Positions 14,401 to 23,210 of a DNA stretch of 64,000 nucleotides are shown here, in pieces. A model generated the notes under the pieces. It was not told the origin of the DNA, searched no databases, and worked only from the letters and a program-made list of their open reading frames with translations. The DNA is taken from assembly GCA_907165065.1 (NCBI GenBank), contig OU015524.1:58755295-58819294 (forward strand), in the 5' to 3' direction. Position 1 is the stretch's first letter, and each line of letters begins with the position of its first letter. The DNA is from Caprimulgus europaeus. Taxonomy: Eukaryota > Chordata > Aves > Caprimulgiformes > Caprimulgidae. The translations under genes and the position numbers were made by a program.

Positions 14401-17400
14401 GATGCCCAAAGTGTGGGCTTACTGTCTCTGAAAATGAGCAAAACTCTGTTGAATGTGAACTTGATCTAACTTTAAAGTCATCACTGCTTTGAGTCTGAGG
14501 ATGGGACAGATGACCTCCAGAGGTCCCTTACAACCTAAATTGTGCAGCAATTTAGATTATATCTCCCCTCCAACCTGGTTTGGCCCCTGGAAAAGAAGTG
14601 TTTGGAAAAAAACCTAACATAAAATCTAAAATGCAGAATTTTCAGAGTAAGGACACTAAAGCACTGAACGCTTGCATAGCATTTTTCTCATGTAGATTAT
14701 GTCACTCAGCAGGTAACTGTAAATGTGATATGGAATCTGTTTTTTTAAAAAGTGAGTTTATGTGGAAGTTGTTGATAGTGTGTGACCAGTAATTAGGCAA
14801 AGTTTTTTCATACATTGTTGATTGGTGCAGTACCAGCTGGTTTCCTTCTCAGTTTGTTTGAGAGATTAAGTAATTTGCATTGGGGTAAGCCATCAAACTT
14901 GAAGCAGAAGTAGAAGCTACAAGATGTGGCTCCTGTTTTACAATGTTCTCAGTGGCAAAGACCTGATGCAGTAGTGTTTCCAATGTGCTCTGTTATCTCT
15001 TCACTCTGGTAAAGCCATTAAGGCTGTATTCCTTCCTTACCAATTCTTGTTGTTGTTTTATAGTGTCTGTTTGCACATTCTCTGCGGAAATTCTCCATGA
15101 GAGACTGGGGTATTGAACAGAAATGGATGTCCATCCTCCTTCCCCTCCTGCTACTTTACAATGGTACTTGTATCCTGGAATTTTTAGAAAAGCTCCTTTT
15201 TAAGAAAAAAAAAAAAAGAGATAAAAGAGAGCAAAAGAGAGAGAGAGAAGGCAAAATGGAATTTGACTTTGATTTTATAAGCAGCTGTTTATAAGGCTTC
15301 AGAAAACTAATTTAAAAAAAACCCAAACCTTTTTAAGTATATCAAATTCAAAAGCATAATGAGTAGGTGGGTTTCATTCTTTTCAGTCACGTGAATGTCA
15401 TCTCTATTTCTTTAAAGCTCTAATTGGAATAGATGGCTCCAGCCATACTGAACCTTTCATACTGCGACATGTAAATGCAATTTCTGGGTTTCTTTGCTAA
15501 GTCTTCTTCATTTTTCAGATACTTGCACTTTAGTTAAAAATAGAGGCTACTTTTAGTCCAGGAAACCACATCAAATTCTACCACTCTCTGGCAGTACCAG
15601 AAGGATATTTGCCTTTCAGCCATTCCATAATAATTTTTAGGTCATCAGCAAGAACAGTGGTTTATTAGAAAGTCTAATAAAACCTGAAATCTTCTAGAAA
15701 TGTTGGCGACCATTTCAGACTGTTTCTACATCACAGAGGATTGCTGCTGGAGGCACCATTTTCTTTGTAAATTGCTTTAAGATACAGCAAACTTCAATTT
15801 CATTTACTGTTATAATTTGGAAAATCTAGGGGTTTTTGTTCCTCTCAAAATACATTCTGCTTTACTTTTCATAATGGAAAAGTCTGCTTTTTCTCCTCTG
15901 TTTAACTGTTGTTTCTTATTTTGTTACAGATCCATTTTTCCCCCTTTCTTTTCTGGTGAACAGCTGGTTTCCTGGAATGCTGGATGACCTATTTCAGTCA
16001 CTGTTTCTGTGTGCACTGTTGCTGTTCTGGCTTTGTGTCTACCATGGTATAAGAGTTCAGGTAAGGGTGCAACATTTCTACTGCTTATTGAGAAGGCAGT
16101 ACTTGTTTTTTCAGTTCTCTTAAAAGGTCACAAAAATGAAACTACATTTTTGATAATTTAATTTTTTCTTAAAGTACAATGTGGCACATGAAGCTTTGGA
16201 GTTAAAATGATTTCTGTTGAAGTAGATTGTCTTGAGGCTGCCATGCCTAAATGAGATAGATGGGATAGTCTACTCTAAACGATTGTGAGATAGTCTTCAG
16301 AATTATGATGCCATTATGCTTTGTCCTTGCTTGAAGGGTTTTGTTGTCATATATGGTGGTTGATTGTTTTTTAAACCACTTTAAAACACTGCATAAGATA
16401 AATATAAATTCTGGAGCATATTCCTATATTTGTAATATCAGTGAAGTATGTGGGACCTTATAAAGAGGATGCTCCAAATCTAGTGCATCTTATTAACACA
16501 AATGATGATAGAATTTTATGTCTTCTGTAATCACCTGTGCAGGTTAAAAATACAGGTGAGCCTCTTAATCTAGTTCATGTTGAACAAAACAAAGATGATA
16601 GTTATTTTATTCTGACAAAAATGAATGAATGTGGGTTCACTCCTTCACCACACTATTGTTTTCTCAACAGGGGGAAAGGAAGTGCTTAACTTTCTATCTG
16701 CCCAAGTTCTTTATTGTCGGACTATTGTGGCTGGCCTCTGTTACACTGGGAATATGGCAAACGTAAGTCATTTAAAATATAGTGCAAAAGTAATGAGCTG
16801 AGAGTGTCAGAGAATAAGATTGTTTTTAATTAGTGGTGTCTGTTTCTTGATGCTCTGATTGTAATACAGGAATGGAGTTCAAATTCTTACATCTTTCTGT
16901 TTTGCAAACTGATTTGAAAACAGAGTTCCCCCTGGACGACCTGGTAGTACATAATTTCATAAACCAGAGTGAGACCTAGAAATCACTACTTTGGCAATAT
17001 GTTATGGCTCCCTGCTCCCTCTAGCACTACGTCCCAATTAGCTTTTTTGTATTTGAAGCAACAGTTTCTCTGTAGGTAACTGTTACACAGTTTGACCAAA
17101 CTTTCTCAACTATTAAACCTGCACAATCTGCTTAGTCAAACTATGCTCTCTCTCCTCAAAACTCAGTTCTTCTGCTTGCTTTAGTGTTTCTCTTTTTTCC
17201 AGTTTGTTGTGTTAGCATAAAGGTGTCACTATTCCCCACCCAGAAAACTTCCTCAGTTTTGATACATCTGTAGTTTCTAAACCGTTTTGGTCTCAAGTGT
17301 TTGCCTTTTATTTTATTTCTCACAAGGAAGATACCTCCTGACCTTCTCCATGCCATTGTACGTTGTTGAAAGTAGCGCAGTTGCAGGAAATGCTTGTGCT

Positions 17401-20400
17401 AATGTGCTAATGCCCTATCAGCAGAATTGCTATGAGGGAAGGGCTTATACCTCAATTATTTCTTAAGTGTAATTCTTATCACCAAGGATAAAATTTAAAC
17501 ATTAAATCCTGAAGGCCTGTAGGAATTTACAAGATTATACATTTTCTAAAAAATAAGGGGGGAGATTAGACATGCTTGCAACTAAAATCCTCCATATTCC
17601 TTAAATTGGGTTTGGGAAGAAGGAGTATGTCTTGTACTGTAGATATTCATGACTCCATCGGGATCAATGGCATTGCACCAGTTTATACAGCCAAAACCTT
17701 TAGGTATAAACTCTGTAAAGCAACTTTAAACTTTTTCTTTGCTAGCGGGTTCCTTGGTCAGTACGGCTTTTTGACCTTGTCTTTTGTAATGGTGTAAATA
17801 CCACTTTTTCATTTTGAATCTTTTCTAGTGTTAATGAAGTACATGATCCTACATATCAATACAGGGTTGACACAGGTAATTTCCAGGTAAGTCAGAAATC
17901 TTTTCTTGCTATTAAATTATCAGGTGGAGTTAGGCAATACAAGGAGGTGGGGTTTGTTCTTCTATGAAAATCTATAACACAATTTAGAAAATAGCACCTG
18001 GTGGTCAGATAGTCTTATTCTGACTAGGGCACTTTTAGTTTTGCTGTAGATCATGCATAGGCCATATGGAGCTCCATCCCAGTGAGAAGATTACATTGTC
18101 TTGCAAATCCGGAGACTCAGCACCACAAGTTTAGTCACAGACTCATGGCTGCTGGGATTGAAAGAAAAATTTTTAAGCCTCTTAAGTCAGTTTCATACAT
18201 CTTCAACCCTGCCAAGATCCTCTGCCCTAGTAAATTTCAGACTTTCTTGTTGTAAAGGAAGATACGATTTATATGGGTTCTTGTAGTGTTCTTAGGACTT
18301 GTGTTTTTAGAAAATGATTGACATTCAGCTCACTCTGAACTCAGTGAGCTAAATTATGATTTCTATTAAACATCCTTTCTTTACATTTCCCAAAAAACCT
18401 GCTGTATAGCCATTGTTGTTTCATGCTTCCTTTCATGAGCCTACTTTCTCTGAATAAATGGACCATTCTATGTTGTGCTTTGAGAAATAATGATTTCTAC
18501 TGAGGGAAGAAGGAATAGACCAAATCTTGTTAAATAATAAAAACAACACTCTTCTTATAGGGAATGAAAATCTTCTTCCTTGTGGTGGCAACCACATATG
18601 TTCTCTACCTTTTGTTCCTGATAGTGAGGGCATGCTCAGAACTTCGTAACATGCCTTATGTTGGTAAGGAATATTTCTTTTGATTCTTCTCCAGACAGGT
18701 TTGTTTCTTCTAGATGTAGGAGTAAATTCACTAATAACAACTTTTCTCAATCTTTTTCAGATCTCAGGTTAAAATTCTTGACTGCATTAACCTTTGTAGT
18801 GCTTGTCATTAGGTAAGGCTTTTCAAAGTGCATTTCTCAATACCATAACTTTAAAACCTTTTTTCCAGACCTTTGAATATATTTTGTTGATAATAAAATT
18901 GTCAAAGAAACTGAGAAGTTTCTTGTAATATGATTGTTATGGCAAGCATTTCTTAATTTTTTAATCCTTCTTGAGGCTTTTAGAGCTAACTTTGTATTAT
19001 TTCCATTACCACAGCAATCCACTGCCAGATTTAGACGTTCACTTAGCAGAGATGTTCTGCTGAGTGGTCTGCAGTGCACCATTCACCTCTTTTGGAGCTT
19101 TGTAAGCTTTACCTAGTTAAAGCAGAAGTTTAGAATTAGTTTCTTAGGTTATTGTTAATATCTGTCTCCCCCACACCAAGTGCTTATTTCAAATTACTGT
19201 TGACTCTTGGATCGTCTGTAGTGGATGAAATCTGAGGAAAATAGACCACTGGAGGAGAGGGTGTTTCACTTTACTCGGTTACCTACTGACTTTTAATCAC
19301 AGAAGAATGATGCTTAATTTAAAACTACAAAAGCAGATATGTCTTAAAATAAAAGGTCAGCATGTTAACATAATTATTTTCTGATATCCTCTTCTATCAA
19401 GTGACCTTTTCAATTTTGTGGTTTAAAGACACAATACACCTATATGCTTTAACTTTTTTCCACAGCATTGTTATACTCTACCTGCGCTTTGGAGCACAAG
19501 TTCTACAGGACAACTTTGTTGCTGAGCTGTCAACTCATTATCAGAATTATATCCTTGTGTTGTGATACTGCTCAGCTAGGAATGTTAATCTGTTTTCAGG
19601 CAGAAGGTATTTCATGTACCTGAGGACTGAGACCTTTGACTTCTGGGTGGGCTTTTTAAGTTCAGTCCATTTTGACTGGGGTTTCATGTCAGCATTTTGC
19701 AACGGCTGTTTGTAAAGATTATCAGCCGAGACTCTTCAAAAGGAATGAAGGCCTAGATATGCCTGCATTCAAGTCATTTTAACGAGTTATTGTGACAAAT
19801 TTGGCTGTATTTGCTGCATGAATTTAGTTTGCTGTATACCTTGGCATGGGACATATCAAAATATTTGATGAATTAATAGTTTAGAGGTCACTGAAAGTGC
19901 ATTTGTGTATTGGTCCAAGTGTACATTTGGAAGAGGTGAAAGCAGAGAATTTAAGTGACTTGAGAGAAACTATTTCTGATGTCTGCTGCCAACAAGATTA
20001 CAACTTGTATTTCTGGACCTTAACCATGAGATCCTAGTTCATTGTATTTTCTGAAAGTGCCTGTGTGACTGCAACTGCTCCAGTTACTCATAAGTTTAGA
20101 TATGCATTGGGAGCTAGTAGAAAACAATATGCAAAACCTTTAGTATTTTCCCAAAATGATGGAAAGAAGCCATCTCGAGAGTTCTATCTACAGATAGTCC
20201 TTTCTCCTTCCTTCTCAGTTGCTGTGCCAAGCAAAAACTTTTAAAAAAATAAACAAAACAACCCCACCTGAACACCCCCTTTACTCAGCTTTCTTTTAGC
20301 ACTGAAGGCAGAACTATCCCATTTACTAGGCGCTCCACCACTCCAGAGTAGACCTTATCTCAGCAAATGTTCCTTGTGTTAAGTTAAAGCTTTGCCTTCG

Positions 20401-23210
20401 GTGGGAGCTTTACCTCCAAATATCTTGAGTACATTAGTTGTCATTGGATTTAAAGCACGCTGGTTTGTTTAGCTATTCATGGTCTTAAACTTTAGGAAGG
20501 TAAACATTCTTTCCATTGAAACAGCTTATATATGGTTTGGGTCTTGTTTCCAAAGTTAATATATATGGACCTATATTGAGCAATATCCTTGACACTTAAT
20601 TACCAGCAGAGTTCTTATCATTTTATGGTTTATTGAACTTTTATCTCTACACACTAGCCTTCGTGTATTCCCCCTCAAAGAATGCGCTATATGGTAAGTG
20701 TAAACAATTATCTGTCATTAAATGACAAGAGATGACATATTAGCAGATAATGTGTAACATATTTATATCTCGGTTGTCTCGTTACTGTTTCAATTTGCTT
20801 TGAGGTAACATCAGCAGAAGCTGCACTGCTCCTGAGAAAATTAGTATTGGAAATATGAAGGAATGCTGGACTAGACCTGAATTCATACGCGCTTAGCTTA
20901 TAGTCAGTACGATGTTTGCTTATAATACACTACCTTTTGCACTGACTCACAGACAATTCTTAAGGAGCAACAATACTTCATTTGTACTTTGTTCTAACAA
21001 TAAGGTTAATATGTTGGCATGCTGGCAAACTGGACTCTGGAACAGGTAACATGCTGTTGGAAGTGCAGGAGTGAAGCAGTTAAAGATTCTGTAAGATAAA
21101 TATTTATACTGAGTGCATTCTCTGCTTTAAGCATTGAGTTTAAAACACAGAACCATAGAACAGCCCAGGTTGGAATGGACCTGGAAATATCATCTGGTCC
21201 AGCCTTTCATGTGAAAGGGAGCCTAGATGAGATCATCCTAGATGTCCCATCACATCTTGCATGCTAAGCAGTATGCAGGGGCAAGGCACTAAATAATGGA
21301 GCTGGTGCTTTCTCTAAACATTTAGAGTTGGTATGGATGGAACTGTTAGAGAAAAATGCTGGTTTTCCATTAAGACAAGACAAATGGCTGGCTGAGGATA
21401 AAGTTAAAAACTTCCTGTTGGGTTGCAAGAAGGAAGTAAAGAGCTGTCAGGAAAAAGAGGTTTATGGCAAATTGCTTCATTGAATTTTACTTGCATATAA
21501 TTATGAACTGCAGCTAAGGAGCACAGATTATGCAAGAAATTAAGGCCTTAAAACAAGGTAGAGGGATTTGTCATAAATAGCCAATGGAAAGTATGTGTTT
21601 CCTTTTATGTCACCATAAAGGTACAACTCCTACCTTAATCTGGGACAAGGATGTAAAATAACTGGCTAATCACTGACTTGCATACAAGGGATTACAACTT
21701 TGGTCTACTATATTTGTAGTTTAGAAATAACCAAGAAGTTAATGAAGTCTGCACTTTTAAAATATATATGAACTTTTGAATAATGATTTAGAATAATGAA
21801 ATATTACTTAATACTCTCATGTGCAGGTTGAAATAATATGACATAAGAAACTGCACAAGGGAAGAAATCTGCTTATACAAAATGGAGAATATCTATCTAA
21901 AAATAAGATGGGATAATTATATCATCTCCTTAACTCTTAAGAATACCATGATGTTGTATTTGAAGAGTGAAGAATTTAAAGGAGAGAATTCCTGTGTGGA
22001 TAGAGTTTTGCCGAATTGTAGTTGTGACTGTCTTGGAAGTTGTTGAATCTGTTGCTTCAGTGTTGGATCAGAAGTACAGCCACATTTCTATATTTAATGC
22101 ACTAAATTAACCCTTATTTGTATTTTCCAGAATCACAGTTGAAAGACAATCCTGCTTTTTCTATGCTGAATGATTCAGATGATGATGTGATTTATGGGTA
22201 AGATTATAGAACACCTATGGAGAGTTACTTTTGATGTGTTATTTTTGTAAAGTTATTTTCCATATTCGTTAAATAAGTGAAGGCTTTGTAGGTTGTTGGT
22301 GAAAGTGTTCTGCATAAAGACTAGAAACAGCCTTATTTTGAAACTGGAATGCAATGAGAATGCATGTTACTTTGTTTTTTCTTTTTTTGGTTTCTAAAAG
22401 GGATTGGCATGACACTGATACAAACAGGTAAGATTAAGTATTAGGATGCTGGTAGGTCATGGAGTGAAGGCAGCAAGAGACATGAAAGGAAAGGACTTCC
22501 TTTCAAACTGGGAAGGATTGCAGGAGTCAGGTGGAGTTAGCAAAGGCGCAGCTCATCTGTAAAAGCTGCAGAGAAGGATAATGGCTCTTCTTAGGTGTCC
22601 ATCACTTACGGAAATAAGAATAATCAAATCCTGCAAAGCTTCCTGGATGTGTGTGAGTTTATGTAATATGAGAATTATAGCAGCACTTAAAACCCATCCA
22701 GGACAGGTGTCCCTGTGCTAGACACCGAACAAACTCATTATCTGCCCTTGATGGTTTCACCAGGACACTGAAGTGGCTGCAACAGTGAGGATGGGGTTTA
22801 TACTGCAGTAGCCTGACCAAGTTTGTGCTAGACTAGCTACATGCATTGTCTGAGAGAGCTTGCCTTTATTTAGTTAGATGAGTAGCGGTAGTACCAGCTT
22901 ATTTCCATACTAATCCTGTGAAGAGTGCCTTGTAGTTACTGGAATAACTTTCATTATGCATCATCCTCTGGAGACAAGTCATTATGTATTGTTCAGATCT
23001 CCAACAAGGAATGAAAACAGATACCACCTTCTTACCCAAGTAACAGTTTGATAGTATAGAACTTTCCTGTTTAATTTTGGACTTCCTATCTGAAGACTGT
23101 CCAGAATTTTTAACGAGTATCTGTTTCACAGGAGTGACTATGAAGAAATGCCACTTCAGAATGGCCAAGCTATTAGAGCCAAGTATAAAGAGGAATCGGA
23201 CAGTGATTGA
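3554..23210 (+). CDS. TMEM181: TMEM181, transmembrane protein 181 (gene-level, 5' partial)
   Basis: Coding exons are 3554-3657, 8390-8445, 10052-10142, 10736-10854, 12565-12684, 13981-14061, 15064-15163, 15930-16060, 16671-16762, 17829-17886, 18561-18663, 18761-18812, 19466-19548, 20604-20693, 22131-22197 and 23132-23210, plus optional 22401-22427. Phases join without a break into 474 residues closely matching remembered human TMEM181. TMEM181 belongs to the GOLD-domain seven-transmembrane (GOST) group with GPR107, TMEM87 and WLS, and human TMEM181 was identified as a host factor for E. coli cytolethal distending toxin. Visible parts: membrane segment 1 in the first exon; a lumenal domain with six N-glycosylation sequons (NNS, NLS, NLT, NRT, NYT, NIT) and cysteines; seven hydrophobic helices from [14 protein letters not shown] onward; an acidic tail ending EESDSD. 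The longer human N terminus is coded left of the window. Introns shorter than 1 kb (for example 10143-10735, 15164-15929, 16061-16670, 17887-18560, 18813-19465) show nothing else. Confidence 0.97.
3658..8389 (+). other. TMEM181 intron
   Basis: A 4.7-kb AT-rich intron. It contains a diverged CR1 3' end (7042-7350). Short open frames on both strands have no recognisable domain, and I see nothing else. Confidence 0.7.
7042..7350 (+). mobile_element. CR1 LINE fragment (3' end)
   Basis: Forward-strand CR1 3' end. Landmarks are CTGGAACAGGTTGCCCAG, GGAGGTGTTCAAGACTTGGC and GATGGACTAGATGACCTC. It has no intact reading frame and the tail is degraded, indicating an old insertion. Confidence 0.85.
8390..8445 (+). 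CDS. TMEM181: TMEM181 coding exon: start of lumenal region
   Basis: Acceptor TGTGTAG, donor AAG|GTAAGA. It encodes [19 protein letters not shown], with one N-glycosylation sequon (NNS). Phase continues from the exon ending at 3657. This stretch is less conserved than the membrane helices. Confidence 0.9.
8446..10051 (+). other. TMEM181 intron
   Basis: A 1.6-kb intron whose only clear content is the CR1 3' end at 9350-9670. T-rich runs surround it. Confidence 0.7.
9350..9670 (+). mobile_element. CR1 LINE fragment (3' end)
   Basis: Forward CR1 3' end with the ORF2 C terminus still readable to a stop at 9582 ([20 protein letters not shown]), then GGTCCCTTCCAGCC and the tail ATTCTGTGATTCTATGA. 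Same subfamily style as the copy at 49016-49440. Confidence 0.9.
10052..10142 (+). CDS. TMEM181: TMEM181 coding exon: lumenal domain
   Basis: Acceptor TTTTTACAG, donor ATG|GTAAGA. It encodes [19 protein letters not shown] followed by [11 protein letters not shown]. The [16 protein letters not shown] core matches human TMEM181. The sequon NLS and one cysteine are visible. Confidence 0.95.
10736..10854 (+). CDS. TMEM181: TMEM181 coding exon: lumenal domain
   Basis: Acceptor TTACAG, donor CAA|GTATGT. It encodes [20 protein letters not shown] and continues to [12 protein letters not shown]. Two sequons (NLT, NRT) and the family motif MTVKV are present. Confidence 0.95.
11442..11482. repeat. (TA)n microsatellite
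   Basis: About twenty uninterrupted TA units in a TMEM181 intron, about 65 bp left of an antisense CR1 fragment. Its length is likely to vary between individuals. Confidence 0.95.
11548..12160 (-). mobile_element. CR1 LINE fragment, internally deleted
   Basis: It begins with the reversed tail AATCATAGAATGATTTGGG and runs through the reverse complement of the ORF2 C terminus (frame [19 protein letters not shown], 11782-12015), then jumps at about 12030 to a more 5' CR1 block. The upstream end is uncertain and may reach 12,340. Confidence 0.85.
12565..12684 (+). CDS. TMEM181: TMEM181 coding exon: lumenal domain
   Basis: Acceptor TTCACAG, donor ACA|GTAAGT, 40 whole codons. It encodes [19 protein letters not shown], then a more variable part ending NIHNITFT. 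Sequons NYT and NIT are present. Confidence 0.96.
13981..14061 (+). CDS. TMEM181: TMEM181 coding exon: membrane helix 2
   Basis: Acceptor CCTTGTAG, donor ACG|GTAAGA, 27 whole codons. It encodes [17 protein letters not shown] and the hydrophobic [10 protein letters not shown], the first helix of the seven-helix core. Confidence 0.97.
14492..14556 (+). mobile_element. Short CR1 3' end
   Basis: GGATGGGACAGATGACCTCC and AGAGGTCCCTTACAACC are typical of a diverged CR1 3' terminus. Only about 65 bp is recognisable. Confidence 0.65.
15064..15163 (+). CDS. TMEM181: TMEM181 coding exon: loop and next helix
   Basis: Acceptor TTTATAG, donor ATG|GTACTT, which is a weak donor. It encodes [20 protein letters not shown] and [13 protein letters not shown], nearly identical to the human sequence. 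Reading through the donor runs into a poly-A tract and soon stops. Confidence 0.97.
15930..16060 (+). CDS. TMEM181: TMEM181 coding exon: helix pair
   Basis: Acceptor GTTACAG, donor CAG|GTAAGG. It encodes [20 protein letters not shown] and then [20 protein letters not shown]. Phase is continuous on both sides. Confidence 0.97.
16671..16762 (+). CDS. TMEM181: TMEM181 coding exon: membrane helix
   Basis: Acceptor CTCAACAG, donor AAC|GTAAGT. It encodes [20 protein letters not shown] and [10 protein letters not shown], almost unchanged from human. Confidence 0.97.
17829..17886 (+). CDS. TMEM181: TMEM181 coding exon: loop
   Basis: Acceptor TTTTCTAG, donor CAG|GTAAGT. It encodes [19 protein letters not shown], a conserved loop between helices. 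Confidence 0.96.
18561..18663 (+). CDS. TMEM181: TMEM181 coding exon: membrane helix
   Basis: Acceptor CTTATAG, donor TTG|GTAAGG. It encodes [20 protein letters not shown] and [14 protein letters not shown]. Confidence 0.97.
18761..18812 (+). CDS. TMEM181: TMEM181 coding exon: membrane helix
   Basis: Acceptor TTTTTCAG, donor TAG|GTAAGG. It encodes [17 protein letters not shown]. Both flanking junctions keep phase. Confidence 0.96.
19466..19548 (+). CDS. TMEM181: TMEM181 coding exon preceding the AT-AC intron
   Basis: Acceptor TTCCACAG. It encodes [20 protein letters not shown] and ELSTHYQN. No GT donor fits the family sequence here. The exon ends after the first base of the serine codon, and the intron starts ATATCCTT, a U12-type AT-AC donor. 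Confidence 0.95.
19549..20603 (+). other. U12-type AT-AC intron of TMEM181
   Basis: The donor ATATCCTTG matches the minor-spliceosome consensus ATATCCTTT at eight of nine positions. TCCTTGAC at 20586-20593 matches the U12 branch-site consensus TCCTTRAC, with the branch adenosine at 20592, 11 nt before the AC end. These ends are the only ones that restore the conserved Gln-Asn-Ser-Ala-Glu-Phe. The intron is about 1.05 kb with no other recognisable content. Confidence 0.9.
20604..20693 (+). CDS. TMEM181: TMEM181 coding exon following the AT-AC intron
   Basis: The intron ends in AC at 20602-20603. The exon opens CAGCAGAG, restoring Ser-Ala-Glu-Phe as in human. It encodes [20 protein letters not shown] and YSPSKNALY; donor ATG|GTAAGT. 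Confidence 0.95.
21145..21270 (-). mobile_element. CR1-like 3' end
   Basis: ACCATAGAACAGCCCAGGTT followed by GGAATGGACCTGGAAATATC resembles the reversed 3' end of an older CR1 type. It is short and diverged. Confidence 0.65.
22131..22197 (+). CDS. TMEM181: TMEM181 coding exon: cytosolic tail
   Basis: Acceptor TTTTCCAG, donor TGG|GTAAGA. It encodes [20 protein letters not shown] then IYG, an acidic tail segment matching human. Confidence 0.96.
22401..22427 (+). CDS. TMEM181: Candidate TMEM181 27-nt alternative microexon
   Basis: A pyrimidine-rich tract and TTCTAAAAG precede it, and a consensus donor CAG|GTAAGA follows. It is 27 nt with matching phases, so inclusion inserts nine residues (DWHDTDTNR, with the shared glycine codon kept) before SDYEEM, and skipping leaves the human-like tail. 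A TGCATG RBFOX-type motif lies at 22361-22366 and PTB-like pyrimidine tracts lie between. That the motif and tract control a neural exon is inference; the splice sites and phase are seen directly. Confidence 0.6.
23132..23210 (+). CDS. TMEM181: TMEM181 last coding exon
   Basis: Acceptor TTTCACAG. It encodes [20 protein letters not shown] then ESDSD and TGA, the conserved C terminus. The SDYEEM sequence contains a tyrosine in an acidic setting, which might be a sorting or phosphorylation site (inference). Confidence 0.97.

Larger units (their letters stand above)
12685..15063 (+). other. TMEM181 introns either side of exon 13981-14061
   Basis: Introns 12685-13980 and 14062-15063 are AT-rich. 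The second holds a short CR1 3' end (about 14492-14556). Nothing else is recognised. Confidence 0.65.
20694..23131 (+). other. TMEM181 introns near the 3' end
   Basis: Intron 20694-22130 holds a short CR1-like fragment (21145-21270). Introns 22198-22400 and 22428-23131 flank the candidate microexon and show no other element. Confidence 0.65.
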
